DNA of 64,000 nucleotides from an uncultured Clostridia bacterium (GCA_944380775.1 CALWIP010000032.1:1-64000), one strand, 5' to 3'. Counted from the stretch's first letter, positions 31,957-40,835 are shown. Numbers and translations are program-made. Notes: a model not told the origin generated them from the letters alone.

Positions 31957-34086
31957 TTAGAACAGGTGGAATGCGAGGAATACGCTCGCGAATACGATAG
32001 AGACCATCGACAGCAGCTTGATGAGGATGTTGATCGACGGGCCGGAAGTATCCTTGAACGGGTCGCCGACCGTGTCGCCAACCACGGCGGCCTTGTGGGC
32101 GTCGCTGCCCTTCCCGCCGTATTCGCCGCTTTCAATGTACTTCTTCGCGTTATCCCACGCGCCGCCGGAGTTCGCCATCATGACGGCGAGGATAAACCCG
32201 GAGACCGTCGCGCCGCCCAGCATCCCGCAGATGCCGTTGACGCCCAGCACGACGCCGATGATAATCGGGGCGATGACCGCGAGAAGCGCCGGCGCGAGCA
32301 TCTCCTTCTGCGCGGATTTCGTGCAGATATCGACGCAGGAAGCGTAATCCGCCTCCGCCTTGCCCTCCATCAATCCCTTGATTTCGCGGAACTGGCGGCG
32401 GACTTCCACCACAATGCTCTGCGCCGCGCGGCCGACCGCATCCATCGTCAGCGCTGCAAAGAGGAACGGCAGCATGCCGCCGACAAACAGGCCGATGAGC
32501 ACCGGCGGGTTGATGAGGCTCAATTCAAACGTGAAATTCGGGTCGCGGATCTGGACCTCCGCCACAAAGGAGGCGATGAGGGCCAACGCCGTGAGCGCCG
32601 CCGAACCGATGGCAAAGCCTTTGCCGGTGGCGGCCGTCGTATTCCCCAGGGAATCCAGCGCGTCGGTGCGGTTACGGACCTCTTCGCCGAGGCCGGCCAT
32701 TTCCGCAATGCCGCCGGCGTTGTCCGCCACGGGGCCGTAGGCGTCCGTCGCCAGCGTGATGCCGAGCGTGGAAAGCATGCCCACCGCCGAGAGGCCCACT
32801 CCGTAGAGGCCCTGGTTAAACGTCGCGTCGCCAATGCCGCCCGCGCCGCCGGAGACCGAGTAGCTCACCAGTACAGAAACGCCGACGATGATGACCGGCA
32901 GCACCGTAGAGAGCATGCCGAGCGAAAGGCCGCCGATAATCATGGTCGCGGGGCCGGTCTGGGACATGCCCGCCAGGCGCTTCGTCGGCTTGTAGGTGTC
33001 GGATGTGAAATATTCCGTCGTCAAGCCGATTAAAATGCCGGCGATCAGGCCGGAGAGGATGGCGAAATAGAAGCCGATTTGCCCGTCGAGTTCAAAATAG
33101 ATGAGCGGGAACGCCGCCACCGCGATAATCAGCGCGCTGATCCAGGTGCCGCGGCGCAGCGCGGAGAGCAGGTTCTTCTGGCTCGCGCCCTCTTTGGTTT
33201 TGACAAAGAAGGTGCCGACAATGGAGGCGAGAATGCCGATGGCCGCCATGACCATCGGGACGGTGACGCCCTCAAAGCCAAGGCCCGCCGCCACGGCCAG
33301 AGACGCCGTGGAGATGATGGACCCGACGTAGGATTCGTACAGGTCCGCGCCCATGCCGGCCACGTCGCCGACGTTATCGCCGACGTTGTCCGCAATAACG
33401 GCCGGGTTGCGCGGGTCGTCCTCCGGGATGCCGGCTTCCACCTTGCCCACCAGGTCGGCGCCTACATCGGCCGCCTTGGTGAAGATGCCGCCGCCCACGC
33501 GGGCGAACAACGCCATGGAGGAAGCGCCCATGCCAAAGGTGAGCATCGCCGAGGTAATGGCCTGGATCTGCGCCTCTTCCATCGCCTGGCCTGCCGCAAT
33601 TGTCAGATGCGCGGCGTCAGAATACCACCACTGCAGGAAGAAGTACCAAAACGAGATGTCCAAAAGGCCGAGGCCCACAACGACAAAGCCCATCACCGCG
33701 CCGGACGAGAACGCGATGCGCAGCCCGCTGTTGAGGCTGTTGCTCGCAGCGTGCGCCGTGCGCGCGTTGGCCGCCGTGGCAATCTTCATGCCGATGAAGC
33801 CCGACAGGCCCGAGAAAAAGCCGCCGGTGACAAACGCAAACGGCACGAACAGGGTGAGGAAGCCCGTGAGCGCCAGCACCATCAAAATGACAAACATCAC
33901 GGCAAAGAAGATTGCAACGCCCGCGTACTGCCGCTTGAGGTACGCGTTCGCGCCCTTGCGCACCGCAAGGGAGATTTTTTTCATCAGGTCGGTCCCCTCG
34001 GGGGCTTTAAGCACTCTCCTCGAAAGGAAAAGCGCAAAAAGCAGGGCGAGGGCGGAGCCGACCGGCGCCAAAAAGGTTAGACTCAT
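31957..34086 (-). CDS. hppA: Membrane-bound ion-translocating pyrophosphatase
   Basis: 709 residues, about 16 transmembrane helices. The enzyme hydrolyses pyrophosphate and pumps H+ and/or Na+ across the membrane. Catalytic motifs: GGGIFTKAADVGADLVGKVE and DDPRNPAVIADNVGDNVGD in the substrate site, the gate-region GMGADLYESYVG, and C-terminal KAAVVGDTVGDPFKDTSGPS. The residue that separates K+-dependent from K+-independent forms is Ala in GNTTAATGKG, pointing to the K+-dependent class. Na+ versus H+ specificity is not decided here. It has its own promoter and terminator. Confidence 0.96.
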   Translation of the reverse strand: MSLTFLAPVGSALALLFALFLSRRVLKAPEGTDLMKKISLAVRKGANAYLKRQYAGVAIFFAVMFVILMVLALTGFLTLFVPFAFVTGGFFSGLSGFIGMKIATAANARTAHAASNSLNSGLRIAFSSGAVMGFVVVGLGLLDISFWYFFLQWWYSDAAHLTIAAGQAMEEAQIQAITSAMLTFGMGASSMALFARVGGGIFTKAADVGADLVGKVEAGIPEDDPRNPAVIADNVGDNVGDVAGMGADLYESYVGSIISTASLAVAAGLGFEGVTVPMVMAAIGILASIVGTFFVKTKEGASQKNLLSALRRGTWISALIIAVAAFPLIYFELDGQIGFYFAILSGLIAGILIGLTTEYFTSDTYKPTKRLAGMSQTGPATMIIGGLSLGMLSTVLPVIIVGVSVLVSYSVSGGAGGIGDATFNQGLYGVGLSAVGMLSTLGITLATDAYGPVADNAGGIAEMAGLGEEVRNRTDALDSLGNTTAATGKGFAIGSAALTALALIASFVAEVQIRDPNFTFELSLINPPVLIGLFVGGMLPFLFAALTMDAVGRAAQSIVVEVRRQFREIKGLMEGKAEADYASCVDICTKSAQKEMLAPALLAVIAPIIIGVVLGVNGICGMLGGATVSGFILAVMMANSGGAWDNAKKYIESGEYGGKGSDAHKAAVVGDTVGDPFKDTSGPSINILIKLLSMVSIVFASVFLAFHLF

Positions 34087-34130
34087 GACTGTTATCCCTC
34101 CAAAACCGCAAATTGGAACCCTTCTGTTTC

Positions 34131-34159
34131 AGGATACCAGAATTTGGAGATTTTCGCAA
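34131..34159 (-). promoter_or_regulatory. Probable hppA promoter
   Basis: Minus-strand TTGCGA (34154-34159) and TATCCT (34131-34136), 17 bp apart, 45 bases before the ATG, in an AT-rich stretch. Confidence 0.6.
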
Positions 34160-34258
34160 GAGATTTTTTCGATTTTGCCAGTTCCGCGCCTGGGAAATGA
34201 TGGAACCCCCGGCGCCTCCCGCCCGGGAAAGAAAAATCCGTTTTCCCCCTGTTTCGGG

Positions 34259-34287
34259 TTTCCAAACCCGGCGGAATATGGTAGAAT
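34259..34287 (+). promoter_or_regulatory. Promoter of the CmpB-like/YitT operon
   Basis: TTTCCA (34259-34264) and TAGAAT (34282-34287) with 17-bp spacing, 50 bases before the ATG and preceding an AGGAGGAGG ribosome site. Confidence 0.6.
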
Positions 34288-34337
34288 CAAAGCGGGCGGC
34301 TGCGGCAATGCGCCACATTTTAGGAGGAGGGAAAGCC

Positions 34338-35135
34338 ATGCGGTCCACTTTCAAGACCCGTCCCACACGGAAAATCTCCAAAGAAGAGTTCCAAGCCCAC
34401 CGGCGGAAGCAAATGGAGGGGAACCCCTATTCGTTTGCCCACGGCCTGAATTTTTACAAGCTGTTCTGGATCTTTTTAATCGGCAGCGTCATCGGTTTTG
34501 TGGTGGAAACGCTGTTCTGCTACGTGGTAGAAGGTTTTTTCGAGAGCCGCAAGGGCCTTTTGTACGGGCCGTTCATCCCGATTTACGGCTTTGGCGCCGT
34601 GCTGATGACGCTGGCGCTCTACCGCTACCGCAACCGCAGCAGCACGGTGATTTTCGTCGCGTCCGCCGTCATCGGCGCGGCGTTTGAATATTTCTGCTCC
34701 TGGGTGCAAGAGACGGTGTTCGGCACCGTTTCCTGGGAATACAGCGGCTCTGCGCTCAACCTGCATGGCCGCACAAACGTGTACTTTGCGCTGTGCTGGG
34801 GCGTCCTCGGCCTCATTTTTCTGAACTACACGCTCCCGTTTTTGACGGAATGGATTGAAAAAATCCCGAACCGCGCCGGGAAAATCCTGACCTGGGCGCT
34901 GCTCGTGCTGATGGTTCTGGACATGGCCCTTTCGGCGGCGGCCGTCAAGCGGCAGGACCTGCGCCGCGAAGGCATCCCCGCGCGCAACGCGGTGGAGCTT
35001 TTCCTGGACGAAACCTACGACGACGAAACGCTCAAACGCATTTTCCCCAACATGCAGCCTGCGGAGGACAAGCACGACGAGGCGTACGCTGCCAGCTTTG
35101 ACCCGCGCAACCGCGCCGAAGGGGATATTACCTAA
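34338..35135 (+). CDS. CmpB-type putative ABC-transporter membrane protein
   Basis: 265 residues matching the small integral-membrane family annotated as putative ABC transporter type IV (CmpB). After a basic N-terminus (about 40 residues) come roughly five transmembrane helices, with conserved IGFVVETLFCYV, KGLLYGPFIPIYGFGA and SGSALNLHGRTNVYFALCWG. The C-terminal 55 residues are cytosolic and acidic. No ATPase gene is adjacent, so a transport role is not supported by context and the family name may be misleading. ATG 34338 is fixed by AGGAGGAGG 8 bases upstream. Confidence 0.82.
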   Translation: MRSTFKTRPTRKISKEEFQAHRRKQMEGNPYSFAHGLNFYKLFWIFLIGSVIGFVVETLFCYVVEGFFESRKGLLYGPFIPIYGFGAVLMTLALYRYRNRSSTVIFVASAVIGAAFEYFCSWVQETVFGTVSWEYSGSALNLHGRTNVYFALCWGVLGLIFLNYTLPFLTEWIEKIPNRAGKILTWALLVLMVLDMALSAAAVKRQDLRREGIPARNAVELFLDETYDDETLKRIFPNMQPAEDKHDEAYAASFDPRNRAEGDIT

Positions 35136-35176
35136 AGGACGGCCAGACCGGCCGGGATGAGGAAAGGGGCTCTCTT

Positions 35177-36037
35177 ATGATGGACAAGCGTGATTTGTTG
35201 CAAAAAGGAATCCGCGATTACGCGCTCATCACAGCCAGCACGCTTTTGATGGCGCTTGGGACATATCTATTTAAATTTCCCAACAATTTCACATTTGGCG
35301 GCGTCACGGGCCTTTCCGTCGTGGTGAGCGCCGTCCTCCCGGTGGGGCCCAGCACGGTCAACCTGGTGGTGAACCTACTGCTGCTCGTCGTCGGCTTTTG
35401 CTTTTTGGGCCGCTCGTTCGGCATCAAGACGGTATATTCCAGCCTGCTTTTGTCCGTTTCCCTCTCTGTGATGGAAGAAATTTGGCCCATCCAGGAGCCG
35501 CTCACCACCCAGCCCATGCTGGACCTGCTCTTCGCCGTCGCGCTCCCGGCGTTCAGCTCGGCGGTGCTGTTCAACATCGGCGCGTCCTCCGGCGGCACGG
35601 ACATCGTCGCGATGATTGTGAAAAAGCACACCAGCGCGGACATCGGCGGCGCGCTGCTGCTCAGCGACCTGCTCATTACGCTGGCGGCGTTTTTCGTCTT
35701 CGATTTCCAAACGGCGCTGTTCTCCCTGCTCGGCCTGACGCTCAAATCCCTGGTAATCGACAGCGTGATTGAGAGCATCAACTTGAGCAAGTATTTCAAC
35801 ATCGTCTGCACGGACCCGGAGCCGATCTGCCATTTCATCGTCACGCGGCTGCACCGCAGCGCCACGGTATTCGAGGCGCGCGGCGCGTTTACGCACAACC
35901 GGAAATATGTCGTCCTAACCGCCATGAAGCGCTACCAGGCGATGCAGCTCCAGCAGTTCATCAAATCGACGGAGCCTGGCGCGTTTATTTTGATCTCGAA
36001 TACCAGCGAGATCATCGGCAAGGGCTTCCACGAATAA
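35177..36037 (+). CDS. YitT-family (DUF161/DUF2179) membrane protein
   Basis: 286 residues: five or so transmembrane helices (1-190), including the conserved FPNNFTFGGVTGLSVV and NIGASSGGTDIVAMIV, then a cytoplasmic DUF2179 domain (about 205-286) with ARGAFTHNRKYVVLTAM and GAFILISNTSEIIGKGF. Members are widespread in Firmicutes and have no firmly established transport substrate. It is 41 bases after the CmpB-like gene and probably co-transcribed, then ends at a bidirectional terminator. Confidence 0.92.
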   Translation: MMDKRDLLQKGIRDYALITASTLLMALGTYLFKFPNNFTFGGVTGLSVVVSAVLPVGPSTVNLVVNLLLLVVGFCFLGRSFGIKTVYSSLLLSVSLSVMEEIWPIQEPLTTQPMLDLLFAVALPAFSSAVLFNIGASSGGTDIVAMIVKKHTSADIGGALLLSDLLITLAAFFVFDFQTALFSLLGLTLKSLVIDSVIESINLSKYFNIVCTDPEPICHFIVTRLHRSATVFEARGAFTHNRKYVVLTAMKRYQAMQLQQFIKSTEPGAFILISNTSEIIGKGFHE

Positions 36038-36060
36038 CCGCCCCCGGGCGCAGGATACAG

Positions 36061-36096
36061 AAAAAAGCGGCTCCCGTTCTGCACGGGGGCCGCTTT
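36061..36096. terminator. Bidirectional terminator between YitT and lysozyme genes
   Basis: AAAGCGGC-T-CCCGT (36064-36077) pairs with ACGGG-G-GCCGCTTT (36083-36096); six A's at 36061-36066 supply the T run for the minus-strand lysozyme gene. Confidence 0.8.
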
Positions 36097-36112
36097 GCGG
36101 TCTGCTTTCTGA

Positions 36113-39100
36113 TCACGCCTCAAACTGCTTGGCGCAGTCGGGATATTCATAGCCGTAGGTGTTGTGCTTGCGCAACGGGCTTGCGGGGTCCGCTTCTTCG
36201 TAATTCCCATAGGAGAAGATCTTCGCCTCGCCGAGGCGGCGGTACACCAGGCCTGCCCAGCAATTGCCGCCCGCGTGGTGCCAAGCCAGCCACTCGGAGC
36301 CAAACGCCCAGGCGTCGGCATAGTTCAGGTCATGCGTCATGCTGGACGCCTGGTCAAAGCGGACATAGCCGGAACGCACCCAGCCCATTGCGCCCGCAGC
36401 CGTGCGCACCTGGTACCAGCCGTCGTTTGCAGCGGCGGAAAAATCGGCCGAAAGGACCTCCACCGCAAGGCCCTGCATCAGCTCGCCTTGTACGGGGCTG
36501 CTCCGGTCCGGCTGGCTGTAGAGGTCCGCCGCCGCGGTGGTCTTCGCCGGCAAACTGCCGCCCTGCGGGATCTCCGGCGGCACGACCGCATTGAGCAGGA
36601 TCTCGCGCGCGTCAAAAGCGGCGGTCCCGTTCCAATATGCGGTGCCGACATTGTGGGAAAAGCTGATCATCGCGTCGAATTGCTGCTGGTTCACCAAAAG
36701 GCGGTTGTTCGCGATGAATCGGTTGACCTCGCCCGTGTAGATCTCGTTCACGGTGTTGAGCAGCAGCGCCCAGCCTTCCGTCTCCGTAATATTATTGTAG
36801 AAAACATCCCCCGCGCGATAGGTCTGCCCATAGCCGATGGTCGGGATATTATACGCCAGCGTATCCGGGTATACCGCGCCGCTGAAGCCCTCCCATTTGC
36901 ACATGATGCGCAGCATCTGGTCGCTCACGCGCCGCTCCTCCGCCGTGGTTTCGGTAAAGCTCTGGGACGAAACGACAAAACTCGTGGTCTCTGCCCCAGT
37001 AGAGCTCATGACGCCGTTTTGCGCGGAATACACCTTCACCGTGTAGGTCCCCGGCGCAGAGAAGGACGTGGAGGCGCGCCACACGCGCGTGCGGTTCGGC
37101 GCGAGGCCGTCGTTTTCGGCCGTTTCTTCCGTGTACTGCGTCACTTGGATCGTCTGCGCAGAGCCGTCCGCCTGCTCCACCACAAAGCGCACGGCGTCGC
37201 GGGTATTGTCCGTCACGGCCACCAGCTCGACCGAAGCGCCGGTCCCCGCGATGTTCGGAGAAGTATAGGCCGCCTTCACCGGCTCCGCCTGCGTCACTGT
37301 CACGCGGCAGGCGGCCGTGTTCGCCCCGCCCGCGTCAGAAGCGGTGATGGTTGCCGTCCCGGGCGACACGGCGTAAATGTAACCGTTCGTCACCGTCGCG
37401 ACGTCCGGGTCGCTGCTCGACCAGGTCACGCCGCCCGCAGGCGCCTGCGTGGTCTGGATGAGGAAGGTCTTCCCCTGCGGCACCGTGCCGGACGTGTGCG
37501 AAAGCGCCACCACGCCGGTGCCGGCGGCTTCTCCCTCTTCAAGGAACTGGATATATTCCGTGCTCAGGTAGCCGGTCAGGCCGCTTGCCGTGCGCACCTG
37601 CGTCCACTCGGGGTTGCCGGTGCTCAGCACCGTGACCACCGTGCCGGTGGCAAGCGTCGTCAAAATCTCGTATTCCGTGCCCGGCCCGCCGCGCAGGTTC
37701 ACCGCCGTGGTCGCGCGCGCGCTGGTGTAGGCGGGCGTGCCGGAACCGCCGCTCTCTACTGTCACCGCCATGTGGGCCGTCGTATTGCCGGAAGTGAAGC
37801 TGATGGTCGCGCTGCCCGCGCCGTTCGCCGTAATCTCATAGACATAGCTGCCCGCGCCGCCGACGCCGGAATATTCCACCGACGCCACGCCCGTCTGGGA
37901 CGACGCGGCCGTGGGGGCCGTATCCCCCGCGCCGCTCACCGTGACCCGGCAGGTTTCGCCCGGACCGCTGAACTGGTAAGAAGTCCGGTCCAGGGTGAGG
38001 ACGGCCGGGGCCGTGGAGGAACCGCCTGAGGAATCCGGGCCGATGACCGTAACGGAACGCTGCGAATCGCCGGACGGCGTGACACCCTCCACAACGTCGA
38101 CGCGGATAGACGCATGGCGGCCCGCGATGGACGCCTCCACCCAGCAGACGCCTGGGCTCACCGCCGTGATGCGGTACTTGTCCGTCCCGCTGATCTGCTG
38201 CACCGTCGCGATGCCGGTGCGCGAAGAGGTCACCTTCAGGTCTTCCCGCTTCAAATTCCCCGTCAGGGACGCGCGGAAATCATAGATGCCGTCCGGCGGC
38301 ATGGTGTAGGCGCGCGTGTCCAGCGTCAAAACGCCTTGGGGTTCTTCCGTATTCCCGCCGGTGGAGCCGCCCGAAGAGGAACCCCCGCCCGAAGGCCCTG
38401 TTTCTTCCGGCGCTTCCGCGCCGCCGATGAGCGTGACGGAGCGCTGCGAGTCGCCGGATGGCGTGACGCCCTCGGCAACGTCGATGCGGATGGACGCATG
38501 GCGCCCCGCAATCTCCGCCGTGACATAGCAGGTCCCGGGGCTTACCGCTGTAATGCGGTACTTGTCCGTCCCGCTGATCTGCTGTACCGTCGCAATGCCA
38601 GTGCGCGACGACATCACCTTCAAATCCTCCGCCTTCAGGTTCCCCGTGAGCGACGCGCGGAAATCATAGATGCCGTCCGGCGGCATGGTATAAGAGCGCG
38701 TATCCAGCGTCAAAACGCCCTGGGGCTCTTCCGCATCCCCGCTGGTGGAACCGCCCGAAGAGGAGCCGCCCGAAGAGGAGCCGCCCGTGCTGCCCGAAGT
38801 CCCGGCCGCGAGGTACTCGCCGCTGCAATAGCCCTCGTAGCCGCTCTGGGTGCGCACTTTCACCCAGCCGGAGCCGTCGTTTTCCAGCACGGTGAGTTGC
38901 GCGCCCTTGGCCAACACCAGCAGCACGCTGTAGGAGCTGCCCGGCCCGCTGCGCAGGTTCAGCACGTCGGTGGTCACCGCGGCGCCGCCCGGCGCCACCG
39001 TACCGGCGGCGCTTCCGCCCCCGCCAAGAGCCAGGTATTCCCGGCTGCAATAGCCCTCCTGCCCGGAGGCGGAGCGCACCTGCACCCAGCCGGAGCCGTC

Positions 39101-39316
39101 GTCTTCCAGCACCGTAACGGCCGTGCCAGACGGCATGACTTCTAAAATGCCGTAGGAGCTGCCCGGCCCGCTGCGCAGGTTCAGCGCGTCGGTGGTCGAC
39201 GCCGTCTGCACCGCCCCGGCCGGCAGGCCCGAAAGGGCCAGGGCCGCTGAAAGGATCACCGCCGTGAGGGAAGCCGCCAGCCTGCGCCGCCCCCGCCGCC
39301 TCTCTGTTTGTTTCAT
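36113..39316 (-). CDS. Secreted multidomain GH24 lysozyme with SH3b and Ig-like domains
   Basis: 1067 residues. Signal peptide (1-36); SH3b domains at about 38-96, 112-170 and 532-590 (each with LNLR-GPG and GWVQVR or similar); two nearly identical Ig-like domains at about 198-296 and 326-424 joined by Ser/Gly linkers; a third divergent copy at 437-521; a BIG2-like domain at 601-676; a beta domain at 683-783; and a GH24 muramidase at 798-1036. Catalytic candidates by T4-lysozyme pattern are Glu809 (CKWEGF), Asp818 (VYPD) and Thr826 (PTIGYG). A fourth SH3b (924-988) sits inside the GH24 fold, before the closing AGGNCWAGLVYRR. It probably binds and cuts peptidoglycan outside the cell. Not phage-associated here. 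ATG 39316 follows AGGAGCGG. Confidence 0.9.
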   Translation of the reverse strand: MKQTERRRGRRRLAASLTAVILSAALALSGLPAGAVQTASTTDALNLRSGPGSSYGILEVMPSGTAVTVLEDDGSGWVQVRSASGQEGYCSREYLALGGGGSAAGTVAPGGAAVTTDVLNLRSGPGSSYSVLLVLAKGAQLTVLENDGSGWVKVRTQSGYEGYCSGEYLAAGTSGSTGGSSSGGSSSGGSTSGDAEEPQGVLTLDTRSYTMPPDGIYDFRASLTGNLKAEDLKVMSSRTGIATVQQISGTDKYRITAVSPGTCYVTAEIAGRHASIRIDVAEGVTPSGDSQRSVTLIGGAEAPEETGPSGGGSSSGGSTGGNTEEPQGVLTLDTRAYTMPPDGIYDFRASLTGNLKREDLKVTSSRTGIATVQQISGTDKYRITAVSPGVCWVEASIAGRHASIRVDVVEGVTPSGDSQRSVTVIGPDSSGGSSTAPAVLTLDRTSYQFSGPGETCRVTVSGAGDTAPTAASSQTGVASVEYSGVGGAGSYVYEITANGAGSATISFTSGNTTAHMAVTVESGGSGTPAYTSARATTAVNLRGGPGTEYEILTTLATGTVVTVLSTGNPEWTQVRTASGLTGYLSTEYIQFLEEGEAAGTGVVALSHTSGTVPQGKTFLIQTTQAPAGGVTWSSSDPDVATVTNGYIYAVSPGTATITASDAGGANTAACRVTVTQAEPVKAAYTSPNIAGTGASVELVAVTDNTRDAVRFVVEQADGSAQTIQVTQYTEETAENDGLAPNRTRVWRASTSFSAPGTYTVKVYSAQNGVMSSTGAETTSFVVSSQSFTETTAEERRVSDQMLRIMCKWEGFSGAVYPDTLAYNIPTIGYGQTYRAGDVFYNNITETEGWALLLNTVNEIYTGEVNRFIANNRLLVNQQQFDAMISFSHNVGTAYWNGTAAFDAREILLNAVVPPEIPQGGSLPAKTTAAADLYSQPDRSSPVQGELMQGLAVEVLSADFSAAANDGWYQVRTAAGAMGWVRSGYVRFDQASSMTHDLNYADAWAFGSEWLAWHHAGGNCWAGLVYRRLGEAKIFSYGNYEEADPASPLRKHNTYGYEYPDCAKQFEA
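38042..38731 (-). repeat. Tandem near-identical repeats encoding the two Ig-like domains
   Basis: Two blocks of about 306 bases (38042-38347 and 38426-38731) are offset by 384 bases and encode domains that differ at only about a dozen residues. The nucleotide sequences are also largely the same, for example around the segment encoding PPDGIYDFRASL. Confidence 0.85.
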
Positions 39317-39391
39317 CGCCTTTTCCGCTCCTATCGCAAAACCGGCTTCCACCGGGATCTTCTCTCAAATTCGGGCTGCGCCCGTGGGATT

Positions 39392-39420
39392 ATTATAAAC
39401 TACTTCCCCGCGTTTGACAA
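39392..39420 (-). promoter_or_regulatory. Sigma-A promoter of the lysozyme gene
   Basis: Minus-strand TTGTCA (39415-39420) and perfect TATAAT (39392-39397) spaced by 17 bp, 76 bases before the ATG. Confidence 0.85.
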
Positions 39421-39717
39421 GAGAAGCCGTTTTTCTTCCTCCCCGGACAAAAAAGAGGGGATACTTCCGCGCGGCTGCGCGTCGTACCCCCCGGCCACAT
39501 CTGCGGGGATCCCCCTTCCCGGGCGCAAAAGACGCGTTGGTTCTCACGCCGCCTGCATCAGGGGGAAGTCTTGCCGGTCCTTCCCCAGGCGGCGCGATCC
39601 CCGCCCCGCCCCTTGCGGCGGCAGACCGGACGCTTCCGGAAATTGAGATCCCTACCTTTGATAAAACAAAGCTCCCCCGCAAAACATTGCACGCGGGTTC
39701 AAAAAACAAATTTGCGC
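39421..39717. other. Non-coding gap between lysozyme promoter and ZIP gene
   Basis: 297 bases. Short frames exist on both strands but show no ribosome site or recognisable protein. Only minor hairpins (for example CTTTG/CAAAG and CCGGA/TCCGG) are visible; none is a clear terminator for the ZIP gene. Confidence 0.5.
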
Positions 39718-40518
39718 TTACGCGAACGCGAGGTCGAGCACCATCATGAGCAAAAAGCCCGCCATAATCCCGGCCGTGCCGGCGTGGGTCCGGCAGCCGT
39801 GCGCCTGCGGGACCAGTTCCTCCACGACGACGTAGATCATTGCCCCGGCAGCGAACGAGAGGAAAAACGGCATCACCTGCGCCACGGAAATAGCCAACAG
39901 CGCGCCCGCCACGGCGGAGAGCGGCTCCACCGCGCCGGAGAGCACGCCGTAGGCAAAGGCTTTCCCGCGGCCCGCGCCTTCCCGCCGCAGCGGCAGCGAG
40001 ACCGCCGCCCCCTCTGGGAAATTTTGCAGCGCCATGCCGGCGCAGAGGGCCGCGGCCCCGGCCAGGCCGGCGGCCTCCCCGCTTTGGGCCGCCACGGAAA
40101 ACGCGAGGCCCAGCGCCATGCCCTCGGGGATATTGTGCAGCGTAACCGCCAGCACCATCATCATCGTCCCGCCGGTGAGGGAATGCTTTTCCGGCCGCAG
40201 GCGCAAGAGCAGGCGGTCCAGAAGGGACAGAAACGCGCCGCCCGCCGCAAACCCGGCCGCCGCCGGGAGCCAGGCCAGCATGCCCTCCTGCTGGGCCATT
40301 TCCATTGCGGGGATCAAAAGGGACCAAACGGACGCCGCAATCATGACGCCCGCGGCAAAGCCTAGAAACGCCTGGTGCACCCGCGTGCTGACATTTTTTC
40401 CCACAAACAACGCGGATGACGCGCCCGCCGCGGTAGCGAGGAACGCCAGGCCTGTTCCTAGTACCAGTGGTAACCACTCCGTCAAGAGATTCACCAGCTT
40501 CCCAATTTTTGCGCTCAT
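39718..40518 (-). CDS. ZIP-family divalent metal transporter
   Basis: 266 residues, eight predicted transmembrane helices. The ZIP signature helices are present: HNIPEGMALGLAFS (helix 4) and GMALQNFPEGAAVSLPL (helix 5), carrying the His/Asn/Glu metal ligands. It likely imports Zn2+ or another divalent cation. The start is ATG 40518; the ribosome site (GCGGGGA) is weak, and longer frames upstream have none better. It is transcribed away from the DUF1540 gene. Confidence 0.93.
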   Translation of the reverse strand: MSAKIGKLVNLLTEWLPLVLGTGLAFLATAAGASSALFVGKNVSTRVHQAFLGFAAGVMIAASVWSLLIPAMEMAQQEGMLAWLPAAAGFAAGGAFLSLLDRLLLRLRPEKHSLTGGTMMMVLAVTLHNIPEGMALGLAFSVAAQSGEAAGLAGAAALCAGMALQNFPEGAAVSLPLRREGAGRGKAFAYGVLSGAVEPLSAVAGALLAISVAQVMPFFLSFAAGAMIYVVVEELVPQAHGCRTHAGTAGIMAGFLLMMVLDLAFA

Positions 40519-40646
40519 AATCCCCGCCCGGGCGGGCAAACTAGCAGCGTCTGAGGGCGGGAAGCGCAGCGCCGGGAACGGCCGGCGCGCCCTTCGAGCC
40601 TTCAAACACTTCTTTCACACATCTGCCCGAGAAAGGAGGCGGCCTC

Positions 40647-40811
40647 ATGAACAAGGCGAACCAGAGCATCAAGTGCACGGTGACCCAGTGCGCGCACCAC
40701 TGCAACCAGGGCAATTTCTGCTCGCTGGACTGCATCACGGTGGGCACCCACGAAACCAACCCCACCATGTCGGAATGCACCGACTGCAAATCCTTCCAGG
40801 TGAAGGGCTGA
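40647..40811 (+). CDS. DUF1540 small cysteine-rich protein
   Basis: 54 residues: MNKANQSIKCTVTQCAHHC and continuing with seven Cys in all (C10, C15, C19, C25, C29, C44, C47 approximately), in the spacing typical of DUF1540 (I-C-x-V-x2-C near the start). Such proteins are common in Clostridia and are presumed to bind metal; no function is established. The ATG follows a strong AAAGGAGG. It is a stand-alone gene with hairpins downstream, divergent from the ZIP transporter, which fits but does not prove a metal-related role. Confidence 0.88.
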   Translation: MNKANQSIKCTVTQCAHHCNQGNFCSLDCITVGTHETNPTMSECTDCKSFQVKG

Positions 40812-40835
40812 CCGGACGGGCAAGCGCCCGTCCGG
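40812..40835 (+). other. Perfect 10-bp hairpin directly after the DUF1540 stop
   Basis: CCGGACGGGC (40812-40821), loop AAGC, GCCCGTCCGG (40826-40835). There is no T tract, so it may protect the 3' end rather than terminate. Confidence 0.6.

Noticed and set aside
39365..40477. 370-codon minus-strand frame overlapping the ZIP transporter gene
   Set aside because: Composition is Gly/Arg-rich with no motif; the overlapping ZIP frame has the full metal-transporter signature.
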